Source: Roseovarius sp. M141 (lineage in GTDB: Bacteria; Pseudomonadota; Alphaproteobacteria; Rhodobacterales; Rhodobacteraceae). Taken from it: a stretch of 64,000 bases of DNA. Location: assembly GCF_024355225.1 (NCBI RefSeq), contig NZ_VCNH01000008.1, positions 1,736,001-1,800,000 of the forward strand, given 5' to 3'. Each line of letters opens with the position of its first letter. Within the stretch, counting starts at the first letter, position 1. Shown piece by piece: positions 17,393 through 26,225 of this stretch. The notes beneath the pieces were generated by a model that ran no database searches, was not told the origin of the DNA, and worked only from the letters and a program-made list of their open reading frames with translations. A program made the translations under genes and the position numbers.

Positions 17393-17953
17393 ATGGGCAT
17401 TCACCGATCCAATCTCAATCCTTTGCTTGCGGCCTGTGCTGCGGTGCTCTGCCTTGGCGGCGGCGCCCATGCGTCGGACGCGCGGCTGGACGAGATGTTC
17501 GAGGCGCTGCGCACCGCCCCGCCGGCCGAGGCGGCGCGCCTGGGCGAGGATATTCGCCTGCGCTTGTCCAACTCCGGCTCGCCCTCGATGAATCTACTGC
17601 TGAAGCGCGGGCGCGATGCGATGGCGTCGGGTGACGCGGATCTGGCGATCGAGCTTTTGGGGGCGCTGACCGACCACGCGCCGGAGTTCGCCGAGGGCTG
17701 GCATGCGCGGTCCGTTGCCTATGCGCGGGCTGGGCTGCTTGGCCCGGCGATGGACGATCTGACCCGTAGTCTGGCGCTGGATCCGCGCAATTTCGCCGCG
17801 ATCTACAGCCTCGGCGCCCTGCTTGAGGAGGTCGGGCTGCCGGACCTTGCCGCCGAGGCGTATGGCCGTGTTGTTGCCATTCATCCACATTTCGACGACG
17901 CAGGCCTTGCGCTGGACCGTCTGAAAGCCGAGGTCAGCGGCACCGACCTCTGA
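17393..17953 (+). CDS. Periplasmic tetratricopeptide-repeat protein
   Basis: A 186-residue protein with a signal peptide (hydrophobic LLAACAAVLCLGGGAHAS, likely cleaved near residue 27) and at least three TPR units (about residues 60-180): MNLLLKRGRDAMASGDADLAIELL, AEGWHARSVAYARAGLLGPAMDDLTRSLALDP and FAAIYSLGALLEEVGLPDLAAEAYGRVVAIHP. TPRs mediate protein contacts, and the partner is unknown. It begins divergently from the SCP2/hydrolase pair and lies just upstream of the Suv3-type helicase. Confidence 0.85.
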   Translation: MGIHRSNLNPLLAACAAVLCLGGGAHASDARLDEMFEALRTAPPAEAARLGEDIRLRLSNSGSPSMNLLLKRGRDAMASGDADLAIELLGALTDHAPEFAEGWHARSVAYARAGLLGPAMDDLTRSLALDPRNFAAIYSLGALLEEVGLPDLAAEAYGRVVAIHPHFDDAGLALDRLKAEVSGTDL

Positions 17954-17984
17954 CGCGCATCCTCACCGACAGGAGACATGGCCT

Positions 17985-20852
17985 ATGGCCGACCAGCCAC
18001 GGATCCTTGCGGTTCTGGGACCGACCAACACCGGCAAGACGCATTACGCGATCGAGCGGATGCTGGGCTATCGCACCGGAGTCATCGGCCTGCCGCTGCG
18101 CCTGCTGGCGCGCGAGGTCTATGACAAAATCGTGCGCGCGCGCGGCCCGTCCGTCGTGGCGCTGGTCACTGGCGAAGAACGCATCGTGCCGCCCCGCGTG
18201 AAATACTGGGTCTGCACAGTCGAGGCGATGCCCGAGGGCATGGGCGCCGATTTCGTCGCCATTGACGAGATCCAGCTCTGCGCCGATCCCGAACGGGGCC
18301 ATGTGTTCACCGACCGCCTGCTGCGGATGCGCGGGCTGCGCGAGACGCAGTTTCTGGGCGCCGCGACCATGCGCAATGCCATTGCCGCGCTGATCCCCGA
18401 GGTGGAATTCATCCCCCGCCAGCGCATGTCGCAGCTAACCTATTCAGGGTCGAAAAAAATAAACCGGATGCCGGAACGCAGCGCGATTGTCGGGTTTTCG
18501 GTTGATAACGTCTATGCCATCGCCGAAGTGCTGCGGCGCCAAAAGGGCGGCGCAGCCGTTGTCATGGGCGCGCTCAGCCCGCGCACGCGCAATGCGCAGG
18601 TGGATCTGTATCAAAATGGCGACGTCGATTATCTGGTGGCGACCGATGCCATCGGCATGGGTCTGAATCTGGATATCGACCACGTCGCGTTCTCGTCGCT
18701 CACCAAATTTGACGGCCGCCGCATGCGCGATCTGATGCCAAATGAACTGGCCCAGATCGCCGGGCGCGCGGGACGGGGAATGACCAACGGCACCTTCGGC
18801 GTCACCGGCGAGGCGCCGGATCTGTCGCCTGAAGTGGCCGAGGCCATCATGGAGCACCGCTTCGCCCCCATTCGCAAACTGGAGTGGCGCAACGCGGCGC
18901 TGCGGATGGGGACGGTGCCGTCGCTGATCGCGTCGCTTGAGCAAAAACCGCAGAATGATTTGCTGGCGCTGGCCCGCGATGCCGATGATCTGACCGCGCT
19001 ACGCAGCCTAGCCGAAGCGCCCGATATCAAGGCACGCGCGACCAATGGCAACGCCGTCAAACTGCTGTGGGATGTCTGCCGTGTTCCCGATTTTCGCGGC
19101 ATCAGCGGGGCCGAGCATGCCAGCCTTCTGGAGACCATATTTTGCGACCTGCACGAGCTGGGCCGCATCCCTGATGACTGGCTGGCCGGGCAAATCAAGC
19201 GTATTGATCGAACCGATGGCGACATTGATACGTTGTCTAAACGTCTGGCCTTTATTCGCACCTGGACCTATGTCGCCCAGCGAAAAGGCTGGGTGGATGA
19301 CGAAACGCATTGGCGCGGAGCGACTCGCGCTGTAGAAGACCGATTGTCGGACGCGCTGCATGGGGCGCTGACACAGAGATTTGTGGATCGGCGCACATCC
19401 GTGCTGTTGCGCCGGCTCAAGCAGAAGGAAGCCATTGTGGCAGAGGTTAACGATACTGGTGACGTAACGGTCGACGGCGAATTCGTCGGTCGTCTGGATG
19501 GGTTCCGCTTTGTTCAGGACAAGGCGGCGAGCGGGCAGGAGGCCAAGGCGCTGAGCCAGGCCAGCGTGTCGGCGCTTGCACCCCATTTCAATCTGCGCGC
19601 GGACCGCTTTTACAATGCGCCCGACACCGAGATCGACTTTACCGAACAGGGCGGCCTCATGTGGGGCAAGGACGCGGTGGGCAAGCTGACCCCCGGTACT
19701 GACCCGATGAAGCCCGGCATCAAGGTGTTCGTTGATGACGTGGCCGGTGCGGACGTGATCCAAAAGGTCGAGCGGCGCCTGCAACATTTCATCGACCGCA
19801 AGATCGCGACGCTGTTCGAGCCGCTGCTGAATATCGGTCGTGACGAGACCCTGACAGGCCTTGCGCGCGGCTTTGGCTTTCGCATGGTCGAGACGATGGG
19901 CGTCATCCCGCGCGGCGATGTCGCGGACGAGGTCAAATCGCTGGAGCAGGACGCGCGCGGCGCGCTGCGCAAGCATGGCGTGCGTTTCGGCCAGTTTACC
20001 GTGTTTATGCCGCTGCTGCTGAAGCCCGCGCCGACGCGCCTGCGTCTGGTTCTTTGGGCGCTTGCGAACGGCATGGACGACTTTCCCGAGGCACCGCCCC
20101 CCGGTCTGGTGACCGTTCCGGCCACGCGGATGCCACAGGGCTATTACACGATGGCGGGCTACCGCGCTGCCGGCGCCCGCGCGATTCGCATCGACATGCT
20201 GGAGCGTCTGGCCGACATGCTGCGCACCGAGGACAGCCGCGCCGGGTTCGAGGCCAAGGCCGACATGCTGTCGATCACCGGCATGACGCTGGAGCAGTTC
20301 GCAGATCTGATGGTCGGCCTTGGCTACAAGGCCGAGCGCGGTGAGCGGGCCAAGGTCAAGCCGGTCGACAAGATCATGGATGAGGTGCCGGGCATCGAGC
20401 CGGCCCCCGAGACCGTCGACGATGTGGTCGACCAGATCGAGGCGAACGGCGTCGCGCCAATCGCCGAGACGCCTGAAGGTGCCACCGAAGTGTCCGCCGC
20501 CATCCCCGAGACGGGCGAGACCGAGGTTGCCCCCGGCACGCCCGCTGACCCCATCGCGCCCGAGGTGGAGCCCGAAGTTTACTACACCTTCACCTGGGCC
20601 GGGCGCGCACGCCGCGCCGCTGCCTCCGAGGGGCGCGGCAAGGCGTCTGAAGCGCGCGAAAAGCCACGCGCCAAGGGCAAGCCGCAAGGCGGCAAGGAGG
20701 GGCGCGGCAAACCGCAAGGCGGCAAGCCGCGCGGCGGCCCCAAGGCGGACAACGCCAAAAGCCATAGCGCAGGGCCAGCCCCGAAGAAGGACCGTATCGA
20801 TCCGGACAATCCGTTTGCCGCAGCCCTCATGGGGCTCAAGAAGGGCAAGTGA
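17985..20852 (+). CDS. Suv3-like ATP-dependent RNA/DNA helicase
   Basis: A 955-residue helicase closely resembling mitochondrial Suv3. Walker A is GPTNTGKT (residues 12-19), the DExH-position box is DEIQ (94-97, the Suv3 form), and motif VI is QIAGRAGRG at about residue 260. The last ~120 residues are low complexity and very basic, made of repeated KPQGGK/GRGK units: a probable disordered nucleic-acid-binding tail. Mitochondrial Suv3 unwinds RNA for degradation; the bacterial role is inferred. It overlaps the S4-domain gene by 4 bases (GTGA), which hints at a joint RNA role. Confidence 0.9.
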   Translation: MADQPRILAVLGPTNTGKTHYAIERMLGYRTGVIGLPLRLLAREVYDKIVRARGPSVVALVTGEERIVPPRVKYWVCTVEAMPEGMGADFVAIDEIQLCADPERGHVFTDRLLRMRGLRETQFLGAATMRNAIAALIPEVEFIPRQRMSQLTYSGSKKINRMPERSAIVGFSVDNVYAIAEVLRRQKGGAAVVMGALSPRTRNAQVDLYQNGDVDYLVATDAIGMGLNLDIDHVAFSSLTKFDGRRMRDLMPNELAQIAGRAGRGMTNGTFGVTGEAPDLSPEVAEAIMEHRFAPIRKLEWRNAALRMGTVPSLIASLEQKPQNDLLALARDADDLTALRSLAEAPDIKARATNGNAVKLLWDVCRVPDFRGISGAEHASLLETIFCDLHELGRIPDDWLAGQIKRIDRTDGDIDTLSKRLAFIRTWTYVAQRKGWVDDETHWRGATRAVEDRLSDALHGALTQRFVDRRTSVLLRRLKQKEAIVAEVNDTGDVTVDGEFVGRLDGFRFVQDKAASGQEAKALSQASVSALAPHFNLRADRFYNAPDTEIDFTEQGGLMWGKDAVGKLTPGTDPMKPGIKVFVDDVAGADVIQKVERRLQHFIDRKIATLFEPLLNIGRDETLTGLARGFGFRMVETMGVIPRGDVADEVKSLEQDARGALRKHGVRFGQFTVFMPLLLKPAPTRLRLVLWALANGMDDFPEAPPPGLVTVPATRMPQGYYTMAGYRAAGARAIRIDMLERLADMLRTEDSRAGFEAKADMLSITGMTLEQFADLMVGLGYKAERGERAKVKPVDKIMDEVPGIEPAPETVDDVVDQIEANGVAPIAETPEGATEVSAAIPETGETEVAPGTPADPIAPEVEPEVYYTFTWAGRARRAAASEGRGKASEAREKPRAKGKPQGGKEGRGKPQGGKPRGGPKADNAKSHSAGPAPKKDRIDPDNPFAAALMGLKKGK

Positions 20853-21256
20853 AGACTGCGCCACAGGCTATTGACGAGGCGGGAAAAATCCGCCTCGACA
20901 AATGGCTCTGGCAGGCGCGGTTTTTCAAGACGCGCAGCCTTGCGGCGGCGGTGGTCAAGGGCGGGCACCTGCGCGTGAATGGGAACCGCGCGGGCAAGGC
21001 CGCGCAGTTTGTGCGCCCCGGAGATGTGCTGACCTTTTCGCAGGCCCAATCGGTACGCGTGGTGCGTATTGTCGCCATCGGCCTGCGGCGTGGCCCTGCG
21101 CCAGAGGCGCAGATGCTATACGATGATTTGGCGCCCCCGCCCGAGCCGGAGACCAAGACCTTTGTTTCGCCAAACCCCAGATACGAGGGAAAAGGGCGGC
21201 CCACGAAACGCGACAGGCGCAAACTGGACCTGAATGGCGGTCAGGCGCTTGAATGA
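20849..21256 (+). CDS. S4-domain RNA-binding protein (Hsp15-like)
   Basis: A 135-residue protein with an S4 domain at about residues 14-60 ([49 protein letters not shown]) and a basic tail ([15 protein letters not shown]). This is the Hsp15/HslR layout; Hsp15 binds stalled 50S subunits in E. coli. It starts with GTG inside the helicase stop. Coupled translation with the Suv3-like helicase suggests a shared RNA quality-control task. Confidence 0.9.
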   Translation: MKTAPQAIDEAGKIRLDKWLWQARFFKTRSLAAAVVKGGHLRVNGNRAGKAAQFVRPGDVLTFSQAQSVRVVRIVAIGLRRGPAPEAQMLYDDLAPPPEPETKTFVSPNPRYEGKGRPTKRDRRKLDLNGGQALE

Positions 21257-21302
21257 TCGGTGGCTGTGGATTAAGTCACTCGCATCCATCCAAGAGGCCG
21301 AC

Positions 21303-21641
21303 ATGACCTATATCGTCACCGATAACTGCATCGCCTGTAAATACACCGACTGCGTCGAGGTATGCCCTGTCGATTGTTTTTACGAGGGCGAGAACATGCT
21401 GGTCATCCACCCGGACGAGTGCATCGATTGCGGCGTCTGCGAGCCTGAATGCCCAGCCGACGCCATCCGCCCAGACACCGAACCGGACATGGAATCCTGG
21501 GTCGAATTCAACCGCAAGTATTCCGAAATGTGGCCTGTTATCGTCACCAAGAAAGACGAGTTGCCCGAGGCACAGGAACGCGACGGCGAAACGGATAAGC
21601 TGGAGAAGTATTTTTCCGAAGCGCCGGGCGAAGGCGATTAA
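21303..21641 (+). CDS. fdxA: Ferredoxin FdxA (7Fe, [3Fe-4S][4Fe-4S])
   Basis: A 112-residue ferredoxin. The N-terminal cluster region [29 protein letters not shown] and the second [12 protein letters not shown] provide nine cysteines. The early C-x7-C spacing marks the seven-iron type, with the typical C-terminal extension ([21 protein letters not shown]). It is a soluble low-potential electron carrier. The ATG at 21303 is chosen because the protein begins exactly at the family start. It stands alone, 310 bases before carD. Confidence 0.95.
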   Translation: MTYIVTDNCIACKYTDCVEVCPVDCFYEGENMLVIHPDECIDCGVCEPECPADAIRPDTEPDMESWVEFNRKYSEMWPVIVTKKDELPEAQERDGETDKLEKYFSEAPGEGD

Positions 21642-21952
21642 GCGGACATAGCTGCTGCTGATTCGCGCAGATTAGGCGCCTTCATTCGGTGCTGTGCGCT
21701 GGAAAAAACCCATAAAACGTTGGCGATGCAGCACACATTGCTGCGGCTGCATAGTTGGCCTTCCTTAGAGGGTAAAATTATGGTATTGTATTCAAGAATG
21801 CAATGCCATGCCCGATATCCATTTTCCCTCGCTAGCGCCCGGGTATGGATTTTTCTGTGCCAAGACTTCGTGATCCGTTGCTACCGGCCTCATGCCGGGG
21901 CGCGGTCATGTTGTTCGCGGCGTTCGGGTCCGGCCGGGAAAGGAAAATCCAG
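21642..21952. other. Intergenic region with probable carD promoter
   Basis: No gene is seen in these 311 bases. The middle (about 21770-21830) is AT-rich and includes TAAAATTATGGTATTGTATT, the likeliest promoter zone for carD. Small stems occur (GCAGC/GCTGC near 21728; CCGGC/GCCGG near 21882). The right end carries a strong purine-rich ribosome site (GGGAAAGGAAAA) for carD. Confidence 0.55.
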
Positions 21953-22462
21953 ATGAGCAAGTCCAGAAAACCTGATTTCAGCCCTAATGATTTTGTCGTC
22001 TATCCCGCCCATGGCGTGGGCAAGATCGTTTCGATCGAAAAGCAGGAGATCGCCGGGATCGAGTTGGAGCTATTCGTCGTCTCCTTCGAAAAGGACAAGA
22101 TGACACTGCGCGTACCGACCAACAAGGCGACCGAAATCGGCATGCGCTCGCTCTCCAGCCCCGATATCGTGACCAAGGCGATGACGACGCTCAAGGGCAA
22201 GGCCAAGGCGAAAAAGGCCATGTGGTCGCGCCGCGCGCAGGAATACGAGCAAAAGATCAACTCGGGCGACCTGATCGCCATCGCCGAGGTGGTGCGCGAT
22301 CTGCACCGCACAGACGACCAGCGTGAGCAGAGCTATTCCGAGCGTCAGTTGTACGAGGCCGCGTTGGAGCGTCTGACACGCGAAGTTGCTGCCGTCAGCG
22401 GTGATGACGAAGTGCAGGCCGCAAAGCAGGTCGGAGATGTGCTGATCTCGCGCGCCGCCTGA
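21953..22462 (+). CDS. carD: CarD-family transcription regulator (CdnL-like)
   Basis: A 169-residue RNA polymerase-binding protein. The N-terminal RNAP-interaction domain begins DFSPNDFVVYPAHGVGKIVSIEKQEIAGIELELFVVSFEKDKMTLRVPTNK, and the C-terminal helical DNA-binding part follows (MWSRRAQEYEQKINSGDLIAIAEVVRDLH). In alphaproteobacteria CdnL stabilises open complexes at rRNA and biosynthetic promoters. The ATG follows GGGAAAGGAAAATCCAG. A strong hairpin terminator follows the gene. Confidence 0.94.
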   Translation: MSKSRKPDFSPNDFVVYPAHGVGKIVSIEKQEIAGIELELFVVSFEKDKMTLRVPTNKATEIGMRSLSSPDIVTKAMTTLKGKAKAKKAMWSRRAQEYEQKINSGDLIAIAEVVRDLHRTDDQREQSYSERQLYEAALERLTREVAAVSGDDEVQAAKQVGDVLISRAA

Positions 22463-22477
22463 AAGTATGACATGAAC

Positions 22478-22513
22478 AAAGGGCCGTATCCTGCGGGGAT
22501 ACGGCCCTTTTTT
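22478..22513 (+). terminator. Terminator between carD and cobS (possibly bidirectional)
   Basis: AAAGGGCCGTATCC pairs with GGATACGGCCCTTT around a 5-base loop, followed by six T on the plus strand and three on the minus strand. It lies between convergent genes and could serve both, strongest for carD. Confidence 0.93.
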
Positions 22514-22525
22514 ATGGAGTACCGC

Positions 22526-23281
22526 TTAGGCGATGATTGACAGCAGGACGGCGATCTCGGCGATCTGTTGCGCTGCGCCCAGAATGTCACCGGTTTGTCC
22601 GCCGATCTTGCTCTGAGCGATCCAGCCGACGGCCACCGTCGCGAGAAGCGCGCAGATCACCGCCCCGATGCCCGACCAGCCCAGCAGGACGATCGCAACA
22701 ATCGTCGCCAGCCCGGCCCCCCAGCTAACGATACGCCAGGTAGGTCGGCCAACGCCGCGCGAAAGCCCCGCGCCACGCGCATTGGGCAGGCCCCGCATCA
22801 GCGCAGGCATGACGGCCCGAGATAGCGCACCAGTGGCGACGAGTGCGGCCAGCGCCCAGGTTCCATCCACCTCGAACAGCAACCACAGCGCCGCCCAACG
22901 GGCTGATAGTGACAACATCAGGGCCAGAGTGCCGAAGGTGCCGATATGGCTGTCCTTCATGATTTCCAACCGCTGCGGGCGGGTCCAGCCGCCCCAAAGC
23001 CCGTCGACGGTATCGGCCAACCCGTCCTCGTGCATGGCGCCGGTCAGGATAATCTGCGTGGACAGCGCGGCCAGCGCCGCCAACGCGGCGGGCAGCCCGA
23101 ACCAATGTGCGAACAGCCCTGCGATACCGGCGATCAGCCCCACTGCCATCCCGGCCAGAGGATAGGCCCATCCCGCCTGCGCGCCGCGCGGCGCGGCGTC
23201 GGTGACCGGCAGCCGGGTCAACAGGCCAAAGGCGGCGCGGATATCGGCAAGCTGCGGGGGGGGGGCTTCGTTTTTGCGCAT
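22526..23281 (-). CDS. cobS: Adenosylcobinamide-GDP ribazoletransferase (cobalamin synthase)
   Basis: A 251-residue inner-membrane enzyme that joins adenosylcobinamide-GDP with alpha-ribazole, the last assembly step of cobalamin. The signature ILTGAMHEDGLADTVDGLWGG, followed by RLEIMKDSHIGTFG, is unmistakable, and several hydrophobic helices follow. The start MRKNEAPPPQ is chosen over a longer frame that lacks family character. It diverges from cobT, its pathway partner, with 81 bases between them. Confidence 0.93.
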   Translation of the reverse strand: MRKNEAPPPQLADIRAAFGLLTRLPVTDAAPRGAQAGWAYPLAGMAVGLIAGIAGLFAHWFGLPAALAALAALSTQIILTGAMHEDGLADTVDGLWGGWTRPQRLEIMKDSHIGTFGTLALMLSLSARWAALWLLFEVDGTWALAALVATGALSRAVMPALMRGLPNARGAGLSRGVGRPTWRIVSWGAGLATIVAIVLLGWSGIGAVICALLATVAVGWIAQSKIGGQTGDILGAAQQIAEIAVLLSIIA

Positions 23282-23362
23282 GGATAGGGCCTTTTGGGGA
23301 TGCAGACTGCATGAGTCCTTGCGATATACCGCCTGATAGATCATTTGCAAACGGGGTCCACC

Positions 23363-24379
23363 ATGGCGCAGACATTCCAGACATTGGCCGATATCATTGC
23401 CCTTTTGGATGGTACGCCCGCGCCCGATGCCGCCGCACTGACCGCTGCGCAGGAGCGCGACGGTACGCTGACCAAACCCCCCGGCGCGCTAGGCAGGCTA
23501 GAGCAGATTGCAGCTTGGTATTGCAGTTGGCGGGGGGATGCGCGCGCGCGCGTGGCTGCGCCGCGGATCATCGTCTTTGCCGGCAATCACGGCGTCGCGG
23601 CGCGGGGGGTGTCGGCCTTTCCGCCCGAGGTCACGGCGCAGATGGTGGCGAATTTTCGGGCCGGCGGCGCAGCGGTGAATCAGCTGGCCCGGCAATTCGG
23701 CGCGCGCATGGATGTGCATGCGCTGGATCTGGATCGCCCGACCGATGATTTCACCCAAGGCCCGGCGATGGATATGGCCGGATTCCTCGCTGCGCTGGAG
23801 GTGGGGTGGTACGCGGTGGATCCTGCGACCGATCTGCTGGTCGTGGGCGAAATGGGCATTGGCAACACCACCTCCGCGTCGGCCATCGCGCATGGCCTTT
23901 GGGGCGGGCAGGCGCAGGACTGGACCGGCAGGGGCACCGGCGTCGATGCGCACGGTCTGGAGATCAAGGCGCGTGTCGTGGCCGAAGGCGTGCGCCGCCA
24001 TGCGGATCGTCTGGGCCAGCCGCTTGAGATATTGCGGTGTCTGGGGGGGCGCGAATTGGCGGCGATGGCGGGCGCGATTCTGCGGGCGCGGCATTTGTCC
24101 GTGCCTGTCATCCTTGACGGGTTCATCTGCACGGCGGCGGCTGCCTGCCTTGAGGCGCAGCGGCCCGGCGCGCTGGATCATTGCATCGCCGGGCATGTCA
24201 GCGCCGAGCCGGGGCATAAATTGGCGTTGGCCCGTCTGGGCAAGGCGCCGCTGTTATCGCTGGGCATGCGTCTGGGCGAAGGGTCGGGCGCGGCGCTGGC
24301 ACTGCCTATCGTGCAGGGCGCGCTGGCCTGTCACAGTGGCATGGCCACCTTTGCAGAGGCGGGTGTGGTCGGGGGCTAA
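23363..24379 (+). CDS. cobT: Nicotinate-nucleotide--dimethylbenzimidazole phosphoribosyltransferase
   Basis: A 338-residue cytoplasmic enzyme that makes alpha-ribazole phosphate for the lower ligand of B12. Motifs include [54 protein letters not shown] and the C-terminal [24 protein letters not shown]. The ATG at 23363 is used; six extra residues upstream are less likely. The neighbour cobS encodes the enzyme that uses its product after dephosphorylation. The IS66 element has inserted 30 bases after the stop without harming the gene. Confidence 0.95.
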   Translation: MAQTFQTLADIIALLDGTPAPDAAALTAAQERDGTLTKPPGALGRLEQIAAWYCSWRGDARARVAAPRIIVFAGNHGVAARGVSAFPPEVTAQMVANFRAGGAAVNQLARQFGARMDVHALDLDRPTDDFTQGPAMDMAGFLAALEVGWYAVDPATDLLVVGEMGIGNTTSASAIAHGLWGGQAQDWTGRGTGVDAHGLEIKARVVAEGVRRHADRLGQPLEILRCLGGRELAAMAGAILRARHLSVPVILDGFICTAAAACLEAQRPGALDHCIAGHVSAEPGHKLALARLGKAPLLSLGMRLGEGSGAALALPIVQGALACHSGMATFAEAGVVGG

Positions 24380-24408
24380 AGCGTTTCGCGAAAAACCTGA
24401 ATCACTGT

Positions 24409-24416
24409 GTTTCTCG
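24409..24416. repeat. IS66 target-site duplication, left copy
   Basis: GTTTCTCG directly precedes the left inverted repeat and is identical to the eight bases after the right inverted repeat (28217-28224). IS66 elements duplicate 8 bp. Confidence 0.93.
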
Positions 24417-24438
24417 GTAACCGCGCCATTGAGACCGC
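24417..24438. repeat. IS66 left inverted repeat
   Basis: Starts GTAACCGCGCCATTGAGACC. It matches the right-end repeat at 17 or more of its first 20 positions. Confidence 0.9.
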
Positions 24439-24441
24439 AGC

Positions 24442-26183
24442 TTATGCGGCTTGACTGTCGGTTGTGGATGCCAGCGGCGCCCAATTCCACGGTAATAATT
24501 CATCGAGCCTGTTGATCTTGTGATCGTGGATGCGGTCGAGGATGTCGGCGAGATAGGCCTGCGGGTCGAGACCGTTGAGCTTGGCGGTTTCGATGATGGT
24601 CATAGCGCGAGCGAGGGTTTCCGCACCGGTATCGGCCCCTGCAAATAGCCAATTTTCCTTCCAATGCCAATTGGACGCAAGGCGCGCTCGGCGGGATTGT
24701 TGTCGATAGCGACGCGGCCATCGGTCAGGAACAGGCTGAAGGCCTCCTGTCGACTGAGGCCATAGCGGAATGCCTTGGCCAGATCGCTTTTGCCCGGAAT
24801 GCGCAGGAGTTGTTGCTCTGACCAAGCAAAGAAGGCCGTGACCTTTGGTTGGCTCAACTGTTGACGCGCGGCATGGCGGACACCAGCGGGTTGACCGTTA
24901 ATGTCGCGCTCGATGTCGTAAAGCTTGCCGATCCGGTCGAGCGCCTCGCGGGCAATCTCGGATTTTGTCGAGGTCCAAAAATCATGGAAGTCACGCCGCA
25001 GATGTGCCCAACAGGCTGCCTCTCGCAAACGCCGCCCACTATTGGATTCAGGCTCGTAAAGCTTGGCATAGCCCTTGTAGCCGTCCGCCTGCAGGATGCC
25101 GCGGGCATTGGCCAGATGGCTGAGGACGTGCTCTTCCTTCCAGTTCGGTGCGAACCGATAGACCGCACCGGGTGGCGCGGCACCCGCCCATGGGCGCTGA
25201 TCGCGCACATAGGCCCAGATCCGGCCTTGCTTCACACCTTTGCCAAGCCCTTTGTCTTTCTTGGAGCGGTCCAACACCCGGATCGGCGTATCATCTGCGT
25301 GCAGCAAATCGCTGCCCATGATGTCAGCCTCAATGCGCTCGATCAGCGGCGACAGGGTCTTCATGGCGCGGCCACCCGGGGCTCCGCCCGTTCACACCTC
25401 AGACTGTCCACTGGACAGTCTGTCGCTTCGCGAACCGGTGTTCACCCAGCCGACCAGCGTGCTTTCGGGGATGTCTGCCCCCATGCGTTCGAAGATCTCG
25501 TGCTGGCGATATAACGGAAGGTGGTCGTCGAACTTCGAGACCAGCACATGCGCCAGCAGGTTCGGGCCTGCCATACTGCCCGGGATCGGACGGCTTGGCG
25601 CGGGTTCCTGCACGATCCGCTCGCAGCGGCGGCAGGACTTCTTGATCCGGGCGATCTGGATCACCTTCATCTGCGCGGCGATCATGTCGAGGAGTTCGCT
25701 GACATCCTCCCCCACCACGCGAAGATCGCCGCCACAGTCAGGGCAGCAGGTGCCGGGGTCCAGTTCACGCCGCTCGCGTGGGGTCGTATCCGAGACCCGT
25801 GGTCGGCGGCGCAAAGCGGGTGCATCGGCAGCTTCCGGTGACGGTTCATCCTGCCCTTCGTCGATGGGCGCGTCATCGTTTTCCGCTACGGCGACCAACA
25901 GGTCTTCGAGCGCCAGTTCCAGCTGCTCGATTTCGCGCTCGACCTTTTCCGAGGACTTGCCAAAGGCCAGTTTCTGCAACTTGGCGATCCGCAGGCGCAA
26001 CGCTTGAACCAGTTGATCATGGACACGCAATGTCGCCGACATCTTGGCGTTCTCTGCCTCGATCCGAGCATTTTCTACCTGCAAAGCCGCGATCATCGCC
26101 CTCAATTCAGCGGGATCATCCGCTGCCCGGCAGCGCATGCTTGCATGCGCGAGAGGGGGCAAATTTTCATCAGGTTTCGACAT
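24442..26183 (-). pseudogene. tnpC: IS66 transposase TnpC, interrupted
   Basis: The parts of a complete IS66 transposase are present but not in one frame. The N-terminal helical region and zinc-binding segment (CCPDCGGDLRVVGEDVSELLDMI, KSCRRCERIVQ) run to an in-frame TGA at 25392-25394, inside a short insertion that holds a perfect 10-bp inverted repeat. The same frame resumes with MKTLSPLIERIEAD through LHADDTPI and INNPAERALRPI, including catalytic-region motifs. Near 24650-24660 a one-base loss in an A run (T run on the plus strand) shifts the frame: GIGRK should continue as NWLFAGADTGAETLARAMTI but does not. The last part then ends at 24442. An upstream TTG would add five residues. Confidence 0.92.
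25400..25422. repeat. Perfect inverted repeat within the tnpC insertion
   Basis: CAGACTGTCC-ACT-GGACAGTCTG: 10-bp arms around a 3-base loop. It lies in a short in-frame addition that separates WVN from the expected ...MKTLSPL of the transposase and brings the in-frame stop with it. Confidence 0.85.
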
Positions 26184-26225
26184 GCGCCTGACTACCAAAA
26201 ATCAGGCTATGGCACCATATAAATA

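Noticed and set aside
23282..23362. Cobalamin riboswitch between cobS and cobT
   Set aside because: Only 81 bases between divergent starts, too short, and no B12-box-like sequence seen.
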